Source: Kiritimatiellia bacterium
Lineage (GTDB): Bacteria > Verrucomicrobiota > Kiritimatiellia > RFP12 > UBA1067
Direction: 5' to 3'
Length of the DNA stretch: 64,000 nt
Assembly (NCBI GenBank): GCA_027858965.1
Contig: JAQIBS010000089.1
Span: 18,639 to 82,638 of the forward strand
Numbering within the stretch: position 1 is the first letter of the stretch; every line of letters begins with the position of its first letter. Positions 25,868 through 35,964 of this stretch are shown one piece after another. The notes below the pieces were generated by a model. That model was not told the origin of the DNA. It was given only the letters and a program-made list of their open reading frames with translations, and searched no databases. A program made the translations under genes and the position numbers.

Positions 25868-28800
25868 CTATCGCTGACCGACACCTGGAAGAACAGATGA
25901 ATTCTTCTGCATCATCTGTTGAATGATCGGAATAGCCGCCTTTTTCAAGGCAGGATTTTTTTCAATAACCTGCAAAGCGGCTCCCTGCCCAATCGAGACC
26001 GCCTTCTGAACGGCATACTGCATCTGCTGAGGCTGTCCCTTGGCCAGATATATGTTAGCCATATTAACCCAGGACTGCCAATGATTCGGATTAACCTTCA
26101 AAGTCATCATCAGAACCGAAGCGTATTGATCTATCTGCTTAGCATCACGGTACAGATTGGCAACCTTCGACAGCAAAGCAAGATCGGTATTCGGTGGCAG
26201 AGAGCGCAAAACCAAGTCCATAACCTTAACCGCTTCGACATGCTGTTTCAAAGATGAGAGAGTCAATGCCACTTCAACCTGTTGAGGAGGTGGCAACCCG
26301 GCAGCCCCTGTCGAGGCAAGGCGTTTCAAATAGTGTACTGCGGATTGATTCTGTCCTATCTGCCGATAAGCCATCGCCAATTCATAAGCATCTTCTGGCG
26401 AAAGTTTCTTCTCTACCTTGCCCTTTTCAACAATTTCTTTAATCCGTTTCTGAGTTTTATTCACATTGGATACAAAATCAAGGAACTGTACAGCCCGTGC
26501 ATTGTTCGGATCTTTCTCAACAAAGTAGGTCAAGATGTCTTCCGCTTCTTCATAACGCGCCTGTGGAAGAACAATCTCCTGCAACATCCGGAAACTGGCC
26601 TCTGGACTCAGAGGGTAGAGAAGACGTGCCTCGCGATAGGCCTCTTCCGCCTCATTTCTATAACCGGTATTAGCATAAACTCCTGCAATTGCACTGCGCA
26701 GCTTTGAAAACGATTTCTGAGCCGGCAAATCTCTGCGGAAGGTATATCCTCTCACGAGTTTACGGGAGTACCAATCCCAGAAATCCATATCCATCTGCAC
26801 CAGCTCTTTAGAAATCTTCGCCTTTTCCGAGTTGATCTTCATAATCAAGCCATGTGGTGAGAGATAGGGATACATCCACTTAATCACATAACTTTCCTCG
26901 ATATAGAAATCATGACGAATCTTGTTTTTTGCAAACATCATGTCACATAGGATACCGTTGATCTCCATCACGCCCAAAGCACCACTGACCTGAACACGAC
27001 CGTTATCAATTGTCAAAGCTGCATTGGCCTGACGTTTACCGGCCTGTACCTCATCCACATATACCTGGAATGCCTTGGCGCTGTCATCAGGAGTAGGAAT
27101 CCACATGTCATTACCATAAAGATCGCGCATGGTATTCATATAGGTATTATCGGCCAACGCATTCTGTGTGATCAGAAAAACATCCGAACGAACCCGCGCT
27201 GAGTAAATCATATAGGTCGGCACAAAACGTCCGGGATCTGTTCCGCCAAAGAAAACGGCTTTCTCTGTCATCTCCGGTGGATAAACGGGATTGGGCAGAG
27301 GTTCCTCATCAGCCTCCAACTCCTCAGTGACGGCATCCGCTCCACGCAGCTGGTAATTGCCGAACTGCCATCCAAAATCATGACCATTCTGCTCAGCACC
27401 GCTCATCGAAAAGACCAGATAGTCGTTGTTGTAATTTTCATAGACCGGAATCAAGGCAGCCATAAGTCCAAGGCAGCAAAGCAGTACCAGTGCGGGTTTC
27501 AGAACAAACGCACCTATGTTTCCCTTACGCACCTGAGCCTTCAAAATTCGATAGGCAATCACTAGACCAAAGGCAAGTCCATATCCGATCCAGATAACAA
27601 ATAATCCGTGAGAGCTGATAAATTTAACCTTTTGGATAAAACCATCCTGAAGGTCTCCTTTCGGGTTGGCAAGACCTACCAGAAGAAAGCTCATAACAAG
27701 AAATCCTAATGCTACAGCCAGCATCCACTGCTGGGTCACATCATCCATGCCACTCTTAAAATCTAAACTTTTACAGCCCAGCTTGCGGGCGAAATAGAGT
27801 CCAGCCGCTAACAGAGAGACGCACAAGACCGCCAGCATCAATGATGCTAACTTCTGCCCGATGGACGCATCCGCCCCCCCCGAGAAAAAATGAACAAAGC
27901 ACATCGTAACAAAAAGAACAAGACAGGCAAATAGACCGGCCAGCATAATACCAACCGTCACGCCCTCTGAGAGATTATGATTCTTCCACATTCTAACAAC
28001 AAAATCCTCCATCTGCTGCCAGGCCACAGAAATAGCACCAACCAGAAATAAAAGAATAATACATCCAACTAAGATTTTATCCAGACGCAGGAAAACCTCC
28101 TGCCCCTCCATGTTAGAGATCACCACTAAGCCGAAGGTCATCACAAAGAGAGCCGCCGCCACATAAATTGCGCGTAACCTGTGTTTCCCGCATTTGATAC
28201 TCCAGAGAGTAAAAGGCAGGAATCCCAGTGGTGCCACCAGCATTGTGAACTGAACACGCATATCAGTGAAATAGGTGCCGATCTGAAAAAGGAATCTCTT
28301 GTTAAACACATCTGCCGGGGCAATCTTCTCATACTGCCCACGGGTGATTGCATGCTTAAAGCCCTCCCAGGTACGGGGATAACCCCAGTTCATGGGTGGG
28401 TTACGCAAGTCAGAGACAATCGGCATATAAATATAGAACGAAACTCCCAGTTCAGCGAACAGCATTGTCAACGAAACTGTACGTCCATTCGGAAGCAGGA
28501 GCCAGCCAAGGGCAATCAGGACAAAATTCCAGATCACCGGCCACCAGAACCACCAGGTGCTAGGATGATGCAATCCGTTCATCGCCCCTTTGCGTAGCAA
28601 AACAAATGCGGCAACCTGAACAGCCACAATCGGCAGGGCGTAATAGACTCCGCGTTCTATCGTACAGCAGAGAATTATCAATACGGCAAGACCTCCCACT
28701 AACACCAGGGTAGGCAATGACCAGTTATAAGCTGTCCCCATAAACTGTTGCGGTATAGTGGCTGCATCAATTGCTGATAGTCGGAAGAAAAGAATCACAA

Positions 28801-30010
28801 GAGTTACAGCGGCGGCAATCAGCCAACCTAAAGTACGCTGCTCTTTCAGATCGCCCCGATAGTAGTACGCAGCTGTCAGGGAAAATGCAATCACCGCAAT
28901 GATCAAAGCAGCCACAGAGGTGTAAACAGAGGGAGTCAGCAGGGGTGCATCTAATGCAGAAACCGCCACTGCCTTTGATGAAAAACAGCTTGTAAATATA
29001 GAGAGAGAACCAAGTAATGCGCATACAGCTCCAATGTAGCCACCCTTTTTAGCGATAATGGAATCCTCGCTTAACAGACCACCTGAATCAGAGCCCTCTT
29101 TCTTTTTGGCTATATTGCCTAAAAAGAATACGGCCAAGGCAGCAAAAAGAAATACCACACCCGCTGTCAGCATGGCCATCGAAGGAATCGATGTATTTGT
29201 TAACGGCGGGAATTTAGCAAAGGCTTCACTGCGCGACCCTGAAGCCGCAGGCAGCATAGATCCAATTTGTAAGATATGACAGGTCAGAAGAACCGGTATG
29301 CCTATCAACAGAAAATCTCTCAACAACTTTACATTACGCAAAAAGATAACCACAAACAGTGGCAGCGCAGCAAGCAGAAGGACCTGATAATTGGTCATTC
29401 CCAAACCAAAAACAAAGGCGGTCAGCCAAAGGATTTTCTCGGATGGTTTTCGCATCCAGCGATAGGTCAACAAAAAGATCCACATCAGAAAGAAGGCATT
29501 CAGCGTATAAACCTCAACAATGGTGGCCTGAGACCACATCACCGGACTGAATGCAAATACCAGCGAACCTCCTACGCCACCGGCCCAGCAGAGCCAATCA
29601 TTCTCTTTCTGTTTATAGTCAGGGTCGCCATCATGTGCACCACGCATCATATCCGAAGCAGAACGTGTAATCAACATGGCCGTCAGACCTGCTGCAAGTG
29701 CTGCAAAAACCGCGGACATCAGAGATATACTCCAAGCCGGTGTTGGTTGCCCCCGAAAAGTAACCCAGCTAAACACCCTTACAAAAAGCCAGGCGCACAT
29801 TGTCCAGATAGGATAGCCAGGTGGATGCGGAACCCCTAAATGATCGCCTGCCACAGCAAGTTCACCGGAGTCCTCAAGCGTCACCGATGGACCCAGCGTA
29901 ATGATATAAACAAATAATGCAATGACTGCAGCAGCCCAGAAGGCACTCCAGTCAATTTTACGAAAAAATGAGCCGTTACGCGCTTCGCCTGAAAACATAT
30001 TTTTAATCAT
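25868..30010 (-). CDS. DUF2723 membrane protein with C-terminal TPRs
   Basis: This is a very large membrane protein (1380 aa). The N-terminal DUF2723 domain (about 20-220) has FVYIITLGPSVTLEDSGELA and GVPHPPGYPIWTM, the GT-C-like signature with an acidic loop. About 20 helices follow, then an extracytoplasmic stretch and tetratricopeptide repeats (about 1150-1350, GYRNEAEEAYREARLLYP, ARYEEAEDILTYFVEKDPNN). Related proteins occur in Bacteroidetes and PVC bacteria and are suspected O-mannosyl or glycan transferases. The start MIKNMFSG at 30010 has AGGA upstream. The longer in-frame extension to 30166 crosses family A repeat copy 3 and is rejected. It is probably the first gene of a cluster with the Agl23-like and flippase-like genes. 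Confidence 0.9.
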   Translation of the reverse strand: MIKNMFSGEARNGSFFRKIDWSAFWAAAVIALFVYIITLGPSVTLEDSGELAVAGDHLGVPHPPGYPIWTMCAWLFVRVFSWVTFRGQPTPAWSISLMSAVFAALAAGLTAMLITRSASDMMRGAHDGDPDYKQKENDWLCWAGGVGGSLVFAFSPVMWSQATIVEVYTLNAFFLMWIFLLTYRWMRKPSEKILWLTAFVFGLGMTNYQVLLLAALPLFVVIFLRNVKLLRDFLLIGIPVLLTCHILQIGSMLPAASGSRSEAFAKFPPLTNTSIPSMAMLTAGVVFLFAALAVFFLGNIAKKKEGSDSGGLLSEDSIIAKKGGYIGAVCALLGSLSIFTSCFSSKAVAVSALDAPLLTPSVYTSVAALIIAVIAFSLTAAYYYRGDLKEQRTLGWLIAAAVTLVILFFRLSAIDAATIPQQFMGTAYNWSLPTLVLVGGLAVLIILCCTIERGVYYALPIVAVQVAAFVLLRKGAMNGLHHPSTWWFWWPVIWNFVLIALGWLLLPNGRTVSLTMLFAELGVSFYIYMPIVSDLRNPPMNWGYPRTWEGFKHAITRGQYEKIAPADVFNKRFLFQIGTYFTDMRVQFTMLVAPLGFLPFTLWSIKCGKHRLRAIYVAAALFVMTFGLVVISNMEGQEVFLRLDKILVGCIILLFLVGAISVAWQQMEDFVVRMWKNHNLSEGVTVGIMLAGLFACLVLFVTMCFVHFFSGGADASIGQKLASLMLAVLCVSLLAAGLYFARKLGCKSLDFKSGMDDVTQQWMLAVALGFLVMSFLLVGLANPKGDLQDGFIQKVKFISSHGLFVIWIGYGLAFGLVIAYRILKAQVRKGNIGAFVLKPALVLLCCLGLMAALIPVYENYNNDYLVFSMSGAEQNGHDFGWQFGNYQLRGADAVTEELEADEEPLPNPVYPPEMTEKAVFFGGTDPGRFVPTYMIYSARVRSDVFLITQNALADNTYMNTMRDLYGNDMWIPTPDDSAKAFQVYVDEVQAGKRQANAALTIDNGRVQVSGALGVMEINGILCDMMFAKNKIRHDFYIEESYVIKWMYPYLSPHGLIMKINSEKAKISKELVQMDMDFWDWYSRKLVRGYTFRRDLPAQKSFSKLRSAIAGVYANTGYRNEAEEAYREARLLYPLSPEASFRMLQEIVLPQARYEEAEDILTYFVEKDPNNARAVQFLDFVSNVNKTQKRIKEIVEKGKVEKKLSPEDAYELAMAYRQIGQNQSAVHYLKRLASTGAAGLPPPQQVEVALTLSSLKQHVEAVKVMDLVLRSLPPNTDLALLSKVANLYRDAKQIDQYASVLMMTLKVNPNHWQSWVNMANIYLAKGQPQQMQYAVQKAVSIGQGAALQVIEKNPALKKAAIPIIQQMMQKNSSVLPGVGQR

Positions 30011-30108
30011 TCTGTATTCCTGAAAATTGATACGTGGAAATTGATATATAACTATAACCTGCCACGTCACTAATCTCAAGCCTAAGGTTTGATTCAGGAC
30101 CAATAAAT

Positions 30109-30226
30109 CTAATGCAGCGGAGCCGCAACCAAACTTAACCCTTGTGATATGCAAATCTTTTCTCATTCATTGATCAGTTGTGTTATATGCATCACTGCAT
30201 TAGTCAACAACGCTACGCGTTGCATA
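30109..30226 (+). repeat. Family A structured repeat, copy 3
   Basis: CTAATGCAGCGG pairs with TCACTGCATTAG. The second hairpin CAACGC-TAC-GCGTTG is perfect. It lies between the divergent DUF2723 and Gfo/Idh genes and runs straight into a family H element. Confidence 0.88.
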
Positions 30227-30350
30227 AAAGAGATGGTTAAAAGGGTTGAAGCAGTTAAAGTAGTCGAAGGCACGTAAAAGAGGAACAGCGGAAGGCGGAA
30301 ACCATTTCAACCGTTTTAACAATTTCAACTACTTGAACTATCGCGAATTT
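30227..30350 (+). repeat. Family H inverted-arm repeat (H2)
   Basis: The left arm is ATGGTTAAAAGGGTTGAAGC, then AGTTAAAGTAGTCGAAGG. The right arm is AACCATTTCAACCGTTTTAAC, split here by a purine-rich centre that contains GAGGAACAGCGGAA. The same centre occurs at 42155-42168 and, inverted, near 45050. It lacks the 37-nt insert seen in those two copies. Confidence 0.75.
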
Positions 30351-30527
30351 CTTATTTGTTATTGCAGTACATGAGCGATAAGCAACTAAGGTGATTAACA
30401 TCGAACTTATTCCCACATTTAACTTTTTTGACTTCACTTTGAAAAGCTAAACATGTAACATCTTTTAATACGTTATCAGTACATGAATTTTCGGTGTATT
30501 CAACTATTAAAGATGAGGAGAGAAATT

Positions 30528-31685
30528 ATGCAGATTCTAAAAATGGGACAGGTTGGAGGCGGCATTGGCGCATTCATTGGAGAAGTCCATCGTAAAGCAG
30601 CCAGAATGGATGGCGGGATCAGATTGACAGCAGGTGCGTTTGACGTAAATCCACAAAATAGTCTCAAGCAGGGAAAAATCCTTGGCGTAGATAAAAAACG
30701 GGTTTACAAGACCTATACCGAGATGATCGAAAAAGAGCTGGCTCTGCCTGTTGAAGAGCGTATTGATTTTGTAGCGGTCTGCACACCTAACCACACTCAT
30801 TTCCCGATCGCTAAAGCTTTCCTTGAAGCTGGATTCAATGTGATGTGCGAAAAACCAATGACTCTCACAGTTGAAGAGGCTGAAGAGCTCAAGATTATTT
30901 CCAAAGCATCCAAAAAAATCTTCGGCCTGATGCACAACTATACCGCCTACCCGATGGTCAAGCTGGCTAAAGACATGATCAAACAGGGCGATCTGGGCAA
31001 AATCCGTAAGATTGTGGTTCAGTATCCTCAGGGATGGCTCTATCAGAACATCGAAAAAACCGGTCAGATGCAGGCATCCTGGCGTACCGACCCCAAGACA
31101 TCCGGCGCAGCTGGCTGCATGGGTGATATCGGAACACACGCTGCCAACCTGGCTGAGTATATAACCGGATTAAAGATGACACAGGTTCTATCCGACCTGA
31201 CCGCTTTTGTCAAAGGGCGCAAGCTTGATGACGATGGCAATGTTCTTCTTCGTTTTACAAAGGGAGCCAAAGGCATTCTGCATGCCAGCCAGATCTCTGT
31301 CGGCGAAGAGAACAACCTTGCCATCTGGATCTACGGTGAAGAGAAGGGTATACACTGGCATCAGGAGCATCCCAACTATCTGCACGTTATCAGTCAGACA
31401 GCACCTGAGCAGATCTGGAAGCGCGGTAATCCGTATGTTGCCGAAAAATCAGAGGCAGCAGCCCGTTGCACACGCATTCCTAACGGACACCCTGAAGCAT
31501 TCCTCGAAGCTTTTGCAAACAACTACTGCAACTTTGCTGACACCATTCGCGCCAAGAATGAGAGACGCAAAGCTACCGATCTTGAGAAGGACTTCCCTGG
31601 TATTGAAGCTGGCGTACGCGGCATGAAATTTATCAGGGCTGTTGTTGACTCATCCAAGAACGGAAATGTCTGGACAAAAATTTAA
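30528..31685 (+). CDS. Gfo/Idh/MocA family oxidoreductase
   Basis: This 385-aa NAD(P)-dependent sugar or inositol-type dehydrogenase has a Rossmann glycine motif in GQVGGGIGAFIGEVHR. The family's catalytic CEKPMTLTVEEAEEL is preceded by VAVCTPNHTHFPIAKAFLEAGFNV. The C-terminal alpha/beta domain contains GDIGTHAANLAEYITG. The start MQILKMGQ at 30528 has GGAGAG at 30518-30523. It is a single-gene unit with an intrinsic terminator. The genomic setting, with secreted glycoside hydrolases, fits sugar catabolism, but the substrate is not visible. Confidence 0.92.
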   Translation: MQILKMGQVGGGIGAFIGEVHRKAARMDGGIRLTAGAFDVNPQNSLKQGKILGVDKKRVYKTYTEMIEKELALPVEERIDFVAVCTPNHTHFPIAKAFLEAGFNVMCEKPMTLTVEEAEELKIISKASKKIFGLMHNYTAYPMVKLAKDMIKQGDLGKIRKIVVQYPQGWLYQNIEKTGQMQASWRTDPKTSGAAGCMGDIGTHAANLAEYITGLKMTQVLSDLTAFVKGRKLDDDGNVLLRFTKGAKGILHASQISVGEENNLAIWIYGEEKGIHWHQEHPNYLHVISQTAPEQIWKRGNPYVAEKSEAAARCTRIPNGHPEAFLEAFANNYCNFADTIRAKNERRKATDLEKDFPGIEAGVRGMKFIRAVVDSSKNGNVWTKI

Positions 31686-31710
31686 TCAGTTTGATTACAT
31701 TTATTTATAA

Positions 31711-31745
31711 AAAAACGGACGCTCCCATGAGCGCCCGTTTTTTTA
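31711..31745 (+). terminator. Rho-independent terminator of the Gfo/Idh gene
   Basis: The stem ACGGACGCTC-CCAT-GAGCGCCCGT (one A/C mismatch) is followed by seven T residues, 25 nt after the stop codon. The preceding A-run could make it bidirectional. Confidence 0.9.
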
Positions 31746-31776
31746 TTGCGTTTATGGTGATTTAACCCCTCGCAGA

Positions 31777-31834
31777 GGCGCAAATGCGCAAATGCGCAAG
31801 TGCGCAAGTGCGTGAGTGCGTGAGTGCGTGAGTT
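31777..31834 (+). repeat. 8-bp tandem repeat array (GCGCAAGT/GCGTGAGT)
   Basis: About seven copies of an 8-bp unit drift from GCGCAAAT through GCGCAAGT to GCGTGAGT, which points to stepwise expansion. The following 370 bp (31835-32208) show no gene, only short GGTTGAAAATGG words near 31908. Confidence 0.8.
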
Positions 31835-32208
31835 ATTGAGGTAAAAAATTTTTAAGGTAAAAAATGGGGTGCGCTTCGTTTTTTTAAGGCAGAAAAATGG
31901 AGGGTAGAAAAATGGTTGAAAATGGTTGGTTATTCCGACTTTTGTGTGGGTAAGCCTTCCGCCTTTCGTAGTACGGCGCGGGCTTCAGGTATCAGCCCTT
32001 GATTTAAAACTTAACGGGTTAGCCTCATTCTTTCAAGTCAATAAACCTTAAGAAACTTTCACTCTAAAACAGCCTGTATATATATCAGGCTCCATGATAA
32101 ATCCAGTCATCAAAAATATCATATATATCACTCTGAGAATATTACAACAAACGCAAGGTTAAGTTCTAAATCAATGGCAGACCCTACGCCGTGCAATCCT
32201 CATCATTC

Positions 32209-32660
32209 TTAAACTCCGGAAACCTGAGTTTCGGAATCAGCGGCTGTTTGTTTAGATTCTTCGTCATGAATTTTCCAGCGAGTCGGGGTTTTTGAGAGCT
32301 TTTTCTCGTCGGAGGCGAGGCGGCGCTGAACTTTCTTAACATCTTCAGCGGGGCGGCAACGATTCGGGGCGGATCCCGCGATTGAGCAGCGTGTCGCCGT
32401 TCTGGGCGATGAGATAACAGGCGTAGCGAGTGAGCATGATATCCTCAATCTCACGCTGGCTGCCGGAGCCGAGTTCAACCATTTTGTTGACGTCAACAAA
32501 ATGGTCTTTTACAGGATGTCCCGAGGTTTCACAGGCCGTTTCGGCTTTGGAAATGATCTTGAGAAAATTTCGCCACTCGGCGTAACCCAGCAGGCTTTGA
32601 AGATCACCGACATTTGTTGTTTGTGCACGTTTTTTCGAACCGCAAATTTCCTCGAATCAA
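32209..32660 (-). pseudogene. dinD (DNA-damage-inducible protein D) remnant
   Basis: One minus-strand frame reads GDLQSLLGYAEWRNFLKIIS, then ETACETSGHPVKDHFVDVNK, MVELGSGSQREIEDIMLTRY and ACYLIAQNGD. This is the conserved KilA-N/BRO-like N-terminal region of DinD. It then jumps directly to NRGIRPESLPP, normally about 130 residues later. After a single-base shift in a CCCC run it continues in a second frame with AEDVKKVQRRLASDEKKLSK to the stop at 32209. The gene therefore carries an internal deletion, a frameshift and a lost start. It lies alone in a 1.1-kb repeat-rich gap. Confidence 0.88.
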
Positions 32661-32862
32661 TTGCGAGTTTACGAGTCAACTGGAACTGGTTGTTCTCTAA
32701 AGATTTTTATATGAATCTTTTCTATGCCTTATCCTATAAATAGTTATCAGCATAATTTGTGTGTCAACCTCATAATAGAATTCTATAATTACCGACTCGC
32801 AATCTAAATGAATTAGTTGTCCCTTTGAGTTTTTTATATCTTGATATACAGTGTACTAGCTT

Positions 32863-35754
32863 CTATCTTTTGGCCGGGTAAATTTTGGCTGCCAGATCGG
32901 TTGCCACAACACCGGGATGGAGTTTCAGCACCCCCTGTTCAGCCCTGACTTTTTCTTTGCGCAGGACAGCCCCCTTCCAGGTCTCCCACCACTCAACCTC
33001 GTAATCGCCATCCGCAAAGCCATCAAGAATGTACTCCGCTGCGGGAAAAGGACGAATCTCATTTTTATGTCTGGCATGATTCACCCAGGTGCTGTCGCCA
33101 CTCTGTATCCACAAAACAGCAACCTCAGGAGAGGCCAACGCATAACAATTCACATCATGCTTCTCATACATGCGGCATCCGCTGAAGGTATAGTGATCTA
33201 CCTTGACCCAATCAGCACCGTGGTTTTCCACACGCACCCTGTGCCGTCCCGCAAGAACAGGAACAGTAATATCTGAATTGTAGACCGACTCCCAAAGATT
33301 CCAGCGCTTCACATACCGCCAGCTCTGGCCATGCCCCTCGCCACAGGGCAATGGTTGCTCCAGCGCAAGTTTGTCATCAACAAATATCTTAAGCAACCCT
33401 GAGTTGGAGACCTTATCCACATGCACAATAAAATTCCCGTCCTCAGGATAGACCACTTCGAAAACCGGAGGATTTACCAGATCGCCATGTCCCCGGCCAT
33501 GCAACAGAGAAAGTAGTTCACCGGCATCAGAGACATCGCCATCAGAGCTAATCTCAAATAAATTCCGGGCTGGCTTACGAAAACCACTCTGTGTCAGCAC
33601 AACCACATCACGCTGCGACGGCCTGGCCGGCTGGGATTTCAACTGGGGCAGGGTCACGGCAACCTGTCGCCACTTTGCCGTACCGAAAGGCAGATCCTTA
33701 ACGAAATTGCGTATGGACTGGAAGTGAAAGTAAAGCCCCTTCGGCTCTATATAATTCTTATGCCACCAGGGCATAGTGGCACCGCAGCAGCCACTGGCAA
33801 TAGAAGCCCACATCGTATTATGAATGGCACGTCCTGTGGGATCATCCTCGGCAGAAAAATTATGACTGCGAATTCCGAACTCGGCAAAGAGATGCGGTTT
33901 TTGAAAACCATTCCATTGAGTCAGACAATAATCGCGTGTTTCAAGTGCCACATTAAAATCGTTATTCGCATAACTGTGAGTCTGTACAATTTCCATCTCA
34001 GGTATTTTCCAGCACTCCTCAGGTCCCGTTTTTGACCACCAGCTCGTAGTAATCAAATGATCATACGGATCAAGAGCAGCCAACACTGGAGACATCTCAC
34101 GATGCCACTCAATAATCGTCTCCTGCTTTGTACCAGCCCAGCCCTCAAATTCATTACCGAACTCCCAGCATAACACATGTGGACTGTATCCCCAGCGGGC
34201 AACGGTGTAACGCAATCGCTTACGATAAAGCGCTTTGGCCTCTTTATTTGTAAACCACTCACTCACGGTTTTACAGGGACCACCCTGTACTGTATTAAAA
34301 GGATTCCCCTTCCATCCATCCTTGCGAAAATCCTGGTGCGTATCCATACAGAGCATATAGTACATACCCAGCCGTCCGGCATCCTCCAGCAATACATCCA
34401 ACTTTGCTGATTGAGCCTGTCGATACCACCCCAGCTTGGGCTCCCATTCAATCCCCAAACCACTGCGCGACATCCACCAGCGATTCCAGTTCTCACCATG
34501 TGCTGACATCTTCTCAAGAATATCCTTCACCGACATATCATTACTGCTCTCATAAATCGGCACATTATGTCCGATCGGCACATAGCCCTCACCATTGTCG
34601 TGTGCCAGATAGTGTGGATCCACCTCACTCACACGCACAAAACCCTTTGATCGTTTTCCCGCTTCAACCATAATCTCATGAGGCAGCTTGTATACAACTC
34701 TGCCACTGCTGTCGCGTGCCGTCAAAGTCACGTTCAGCGGACCAGACTCTGTTGCCGCCAAACGCACCTTCCACTCCCCTCTTCCGCAAGGTAACATCAT
34801 ATCCACCGCCCCCTGCTGCACACTGCGCTGCGCAACCATAAAAAAACCGGGCTGTGTATAGGTTTTACCGGATGCGGTGGTCACATTTGCATCAAGGGAA
34901 ATCTGATCTGGATCATAAGGATTTTTCCAGCTTCCGGTAAGAGCCACATCAATTTCACATTTATCAAAAAGCTGAACCTTGCTGGGAGCCTGCGCTGAAA
35001 GGGACAAAGGCGCATTAGAAGTTACGGCAGCTCGCACAATTACGGGCATATCCGCAAAACCGAGGTTCATTAAGACTGTCATCTTTTCGCCTACAGGAAA
35101 ATCCTTTTTCCTGGCTAACTTTACTTCAAATTGATGACTGCTTCCTCCAGTATGAGAGCGTAAACTACACAACCCCTCACCACTAAAAAAGATCGATGAA
35201 CCAGACTCATCACCAATAAAGGTTTTCAAAAATGGGCCCTCAATACTCTTGCCCACAGGAACATTGCTACCGGGATACAAATAGACAACCCTCCCTTCCT
35301 CTGCAGCAACGGGTGTACTCACAGCGGCCCAAATACCCCGCGACAGAGATAGCTCGCCACTCTTCTCAACCACAAGAGTTACTGCCACCTGATCTGCTTC
35401 AGGTTTAAGAGTCATGGTATAACCGAGATCGGGTAATCCCTTGCTCATACCCCACACCCCTTTTAACTGAAGCTCTCCCGTTGGAAGTATTGTAGACGAG
35501 TCAATCCGTCCCTTAATAAGCGTTTCGTAGACCCAGGCATCATGCCAAAGAAAGAAACCAACCTGGATTGAAGGTTTTTCCACGGGAGACAACGTAAGCT
35601 GACCTCGCTGACTGCATGCAATAGATCCACGGTCAAACTTCAATAGATAGCCCTTCTGATCAGCAACCCACGCAGGCGATGCTGCCTTAAGCAGCAATAC
35701 AGAAGCAAATATCAAATACAACAAAACACTCTTAACACTCAGACAACTTTTCAT
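32863..35754 (-). CDS. Secreted DUF5060 glycoside hydrolase (TIM-barrel)
   Basis: This is a 963-aa exported enzyme. The signal peptide (MKSCLSVKSVLLYLIFASVLLLKA split at about residue 28) is followed by beta domains, including a DUF5060 region with WKNPYDPDQISLDANVT and GRGEWKVRLAATESG. A (beta/alpha)8 barrel carries CWEFGNEFEGW (acid/base Glu in the NE motif) and PHLFAEFGIRS (candidate nucleophile Glu). The C-terminal region includes a carbohydrate-binding-like beta fold (DNFIVHVDKVSNSGLLKIF-type motif, PVLAGRHRVRVENHGADW). The start MKSCLS at 35754 has AGGGGG upstream. It is paralogous to the 58994-61312 enzyme. The polysaccharide substrate is unknown. Confidence 0.88.
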   Translation of the reverse strand: MKSCLSVKSVLLYLIFASVLLLKAASPAWVADQKGYLLKFDRGSIACSQRGQLTLSPVEKPSIQVGFFLWHDAWVYETLIKGRIDSSTILPTGELQLKGVWGMSKGLPDLGYTMTLKPEADQVAVTLVVEKSGELSLSRGIWAAVSTPVAAEEGRVVYLYPGSNVPVGKSIEGPFLKTFIGDESGSSIFFSGEGLCSLRSHTGGSSHQFEVKLARKKDFPVGEKMTVLMNLGFADMPVIVRAAVTSNAPLSLSAQAPSKVQLFDKCEIDVALTGSWKNPYDPDQISLDANVTTASGKTYTQPGFFMVAQRSVQQGAVDMMLPCGRGEWKVRLAATESGPLNVTLTARDSSGRVVYKLPHEIMVEAGKRSKGFVRVSEVDPHYLAHDNGEGYVPIGHNVPIYESSNDMSVKDILEKMSAHGENWNRWWMSRSGLGIEWEPKLGWYRQAQSAKLDVLLEDAGRLGMYYMLCMDTHQDFRKDGWKGNPFNTVQGGPCKTVSEWFTNKEAKALYRKRLRYTVARWGYSPHVLCWEFGNEFEGWAGTKQETIIEWHREMSPVLAALDPYDHLITTSWWSKTGPEECWKIPEMEIVQTHSYANNDFNVALETRDYCLTQWNGFQKPHLFAEFGIRSHNFSAEDDPTGRAIHNTMWASIASGCCGATMPWWHKNYIEPKGLYFHFQSIRNFVKDLPFGTAKWRQVAVTLPQLKSQPARPSQRDVVVLTQSGFRKPARNLFEISSDGDVSDAGELLSLLHGRGHGDLVNPPVFEVVYPEDGNFIVHVDKVSNSGLLKIFVDDKLALEQPLPCGEGHGQSWRYVKRWNLWESVYNSDITVPVLAGRHRVRVENHGADWVKVDHYTFSGCRMYEKHDVNCYALASPEVAVLWIQSGDSTWVNHARHKNEIRPFPAAEYILDGFADGDYEVEWWETWKGAVLRKEKVRAEQGVLKLHPGVVATDLAAKIYPAKR

Positions 35755-35939
35755 GATCCCCCCTAACAATAATCAATAATTTCATCAAATTCACGGTCAT
35801 TCCAAGTTTGGATTTAACAGCAAGAGCGTAGATAAGGAGAGCGGTCACTATGCGGCCAACTAATCAAGTTTGTTAAATCAATATGTCATCGTGATCAGCC
35901 GCATAGCGACTGCCCTCCCAACGACAACATGTTTGTCTT

Positions 35940-35956
35940 GCCCTTCGGGAAAGGGC
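35940..35956 (-). terminator. Hairpin downstream of queE
   Basis: GCCCTT-CGGGA-AAGGGC starts 9 nt beyond the queE stop codon. There is no T-tract, so this may be a REP-type stem and not an intrinsic terminator. Confidence 0.35.
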
Positions 35957-35964
35957 CCGGAGAC

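Noticed and set aside
30011..30166. 52-codon extension of the DUF2723 protein
   Set aside because: It is encoded by a family A repeat. MIKNMFSG at 30010 has AGGA and fits the family.
32501..32743. 80-codon plus-strand reading frame
   Set aside because: It is the antisense of the dinD remnant and has no protein features.
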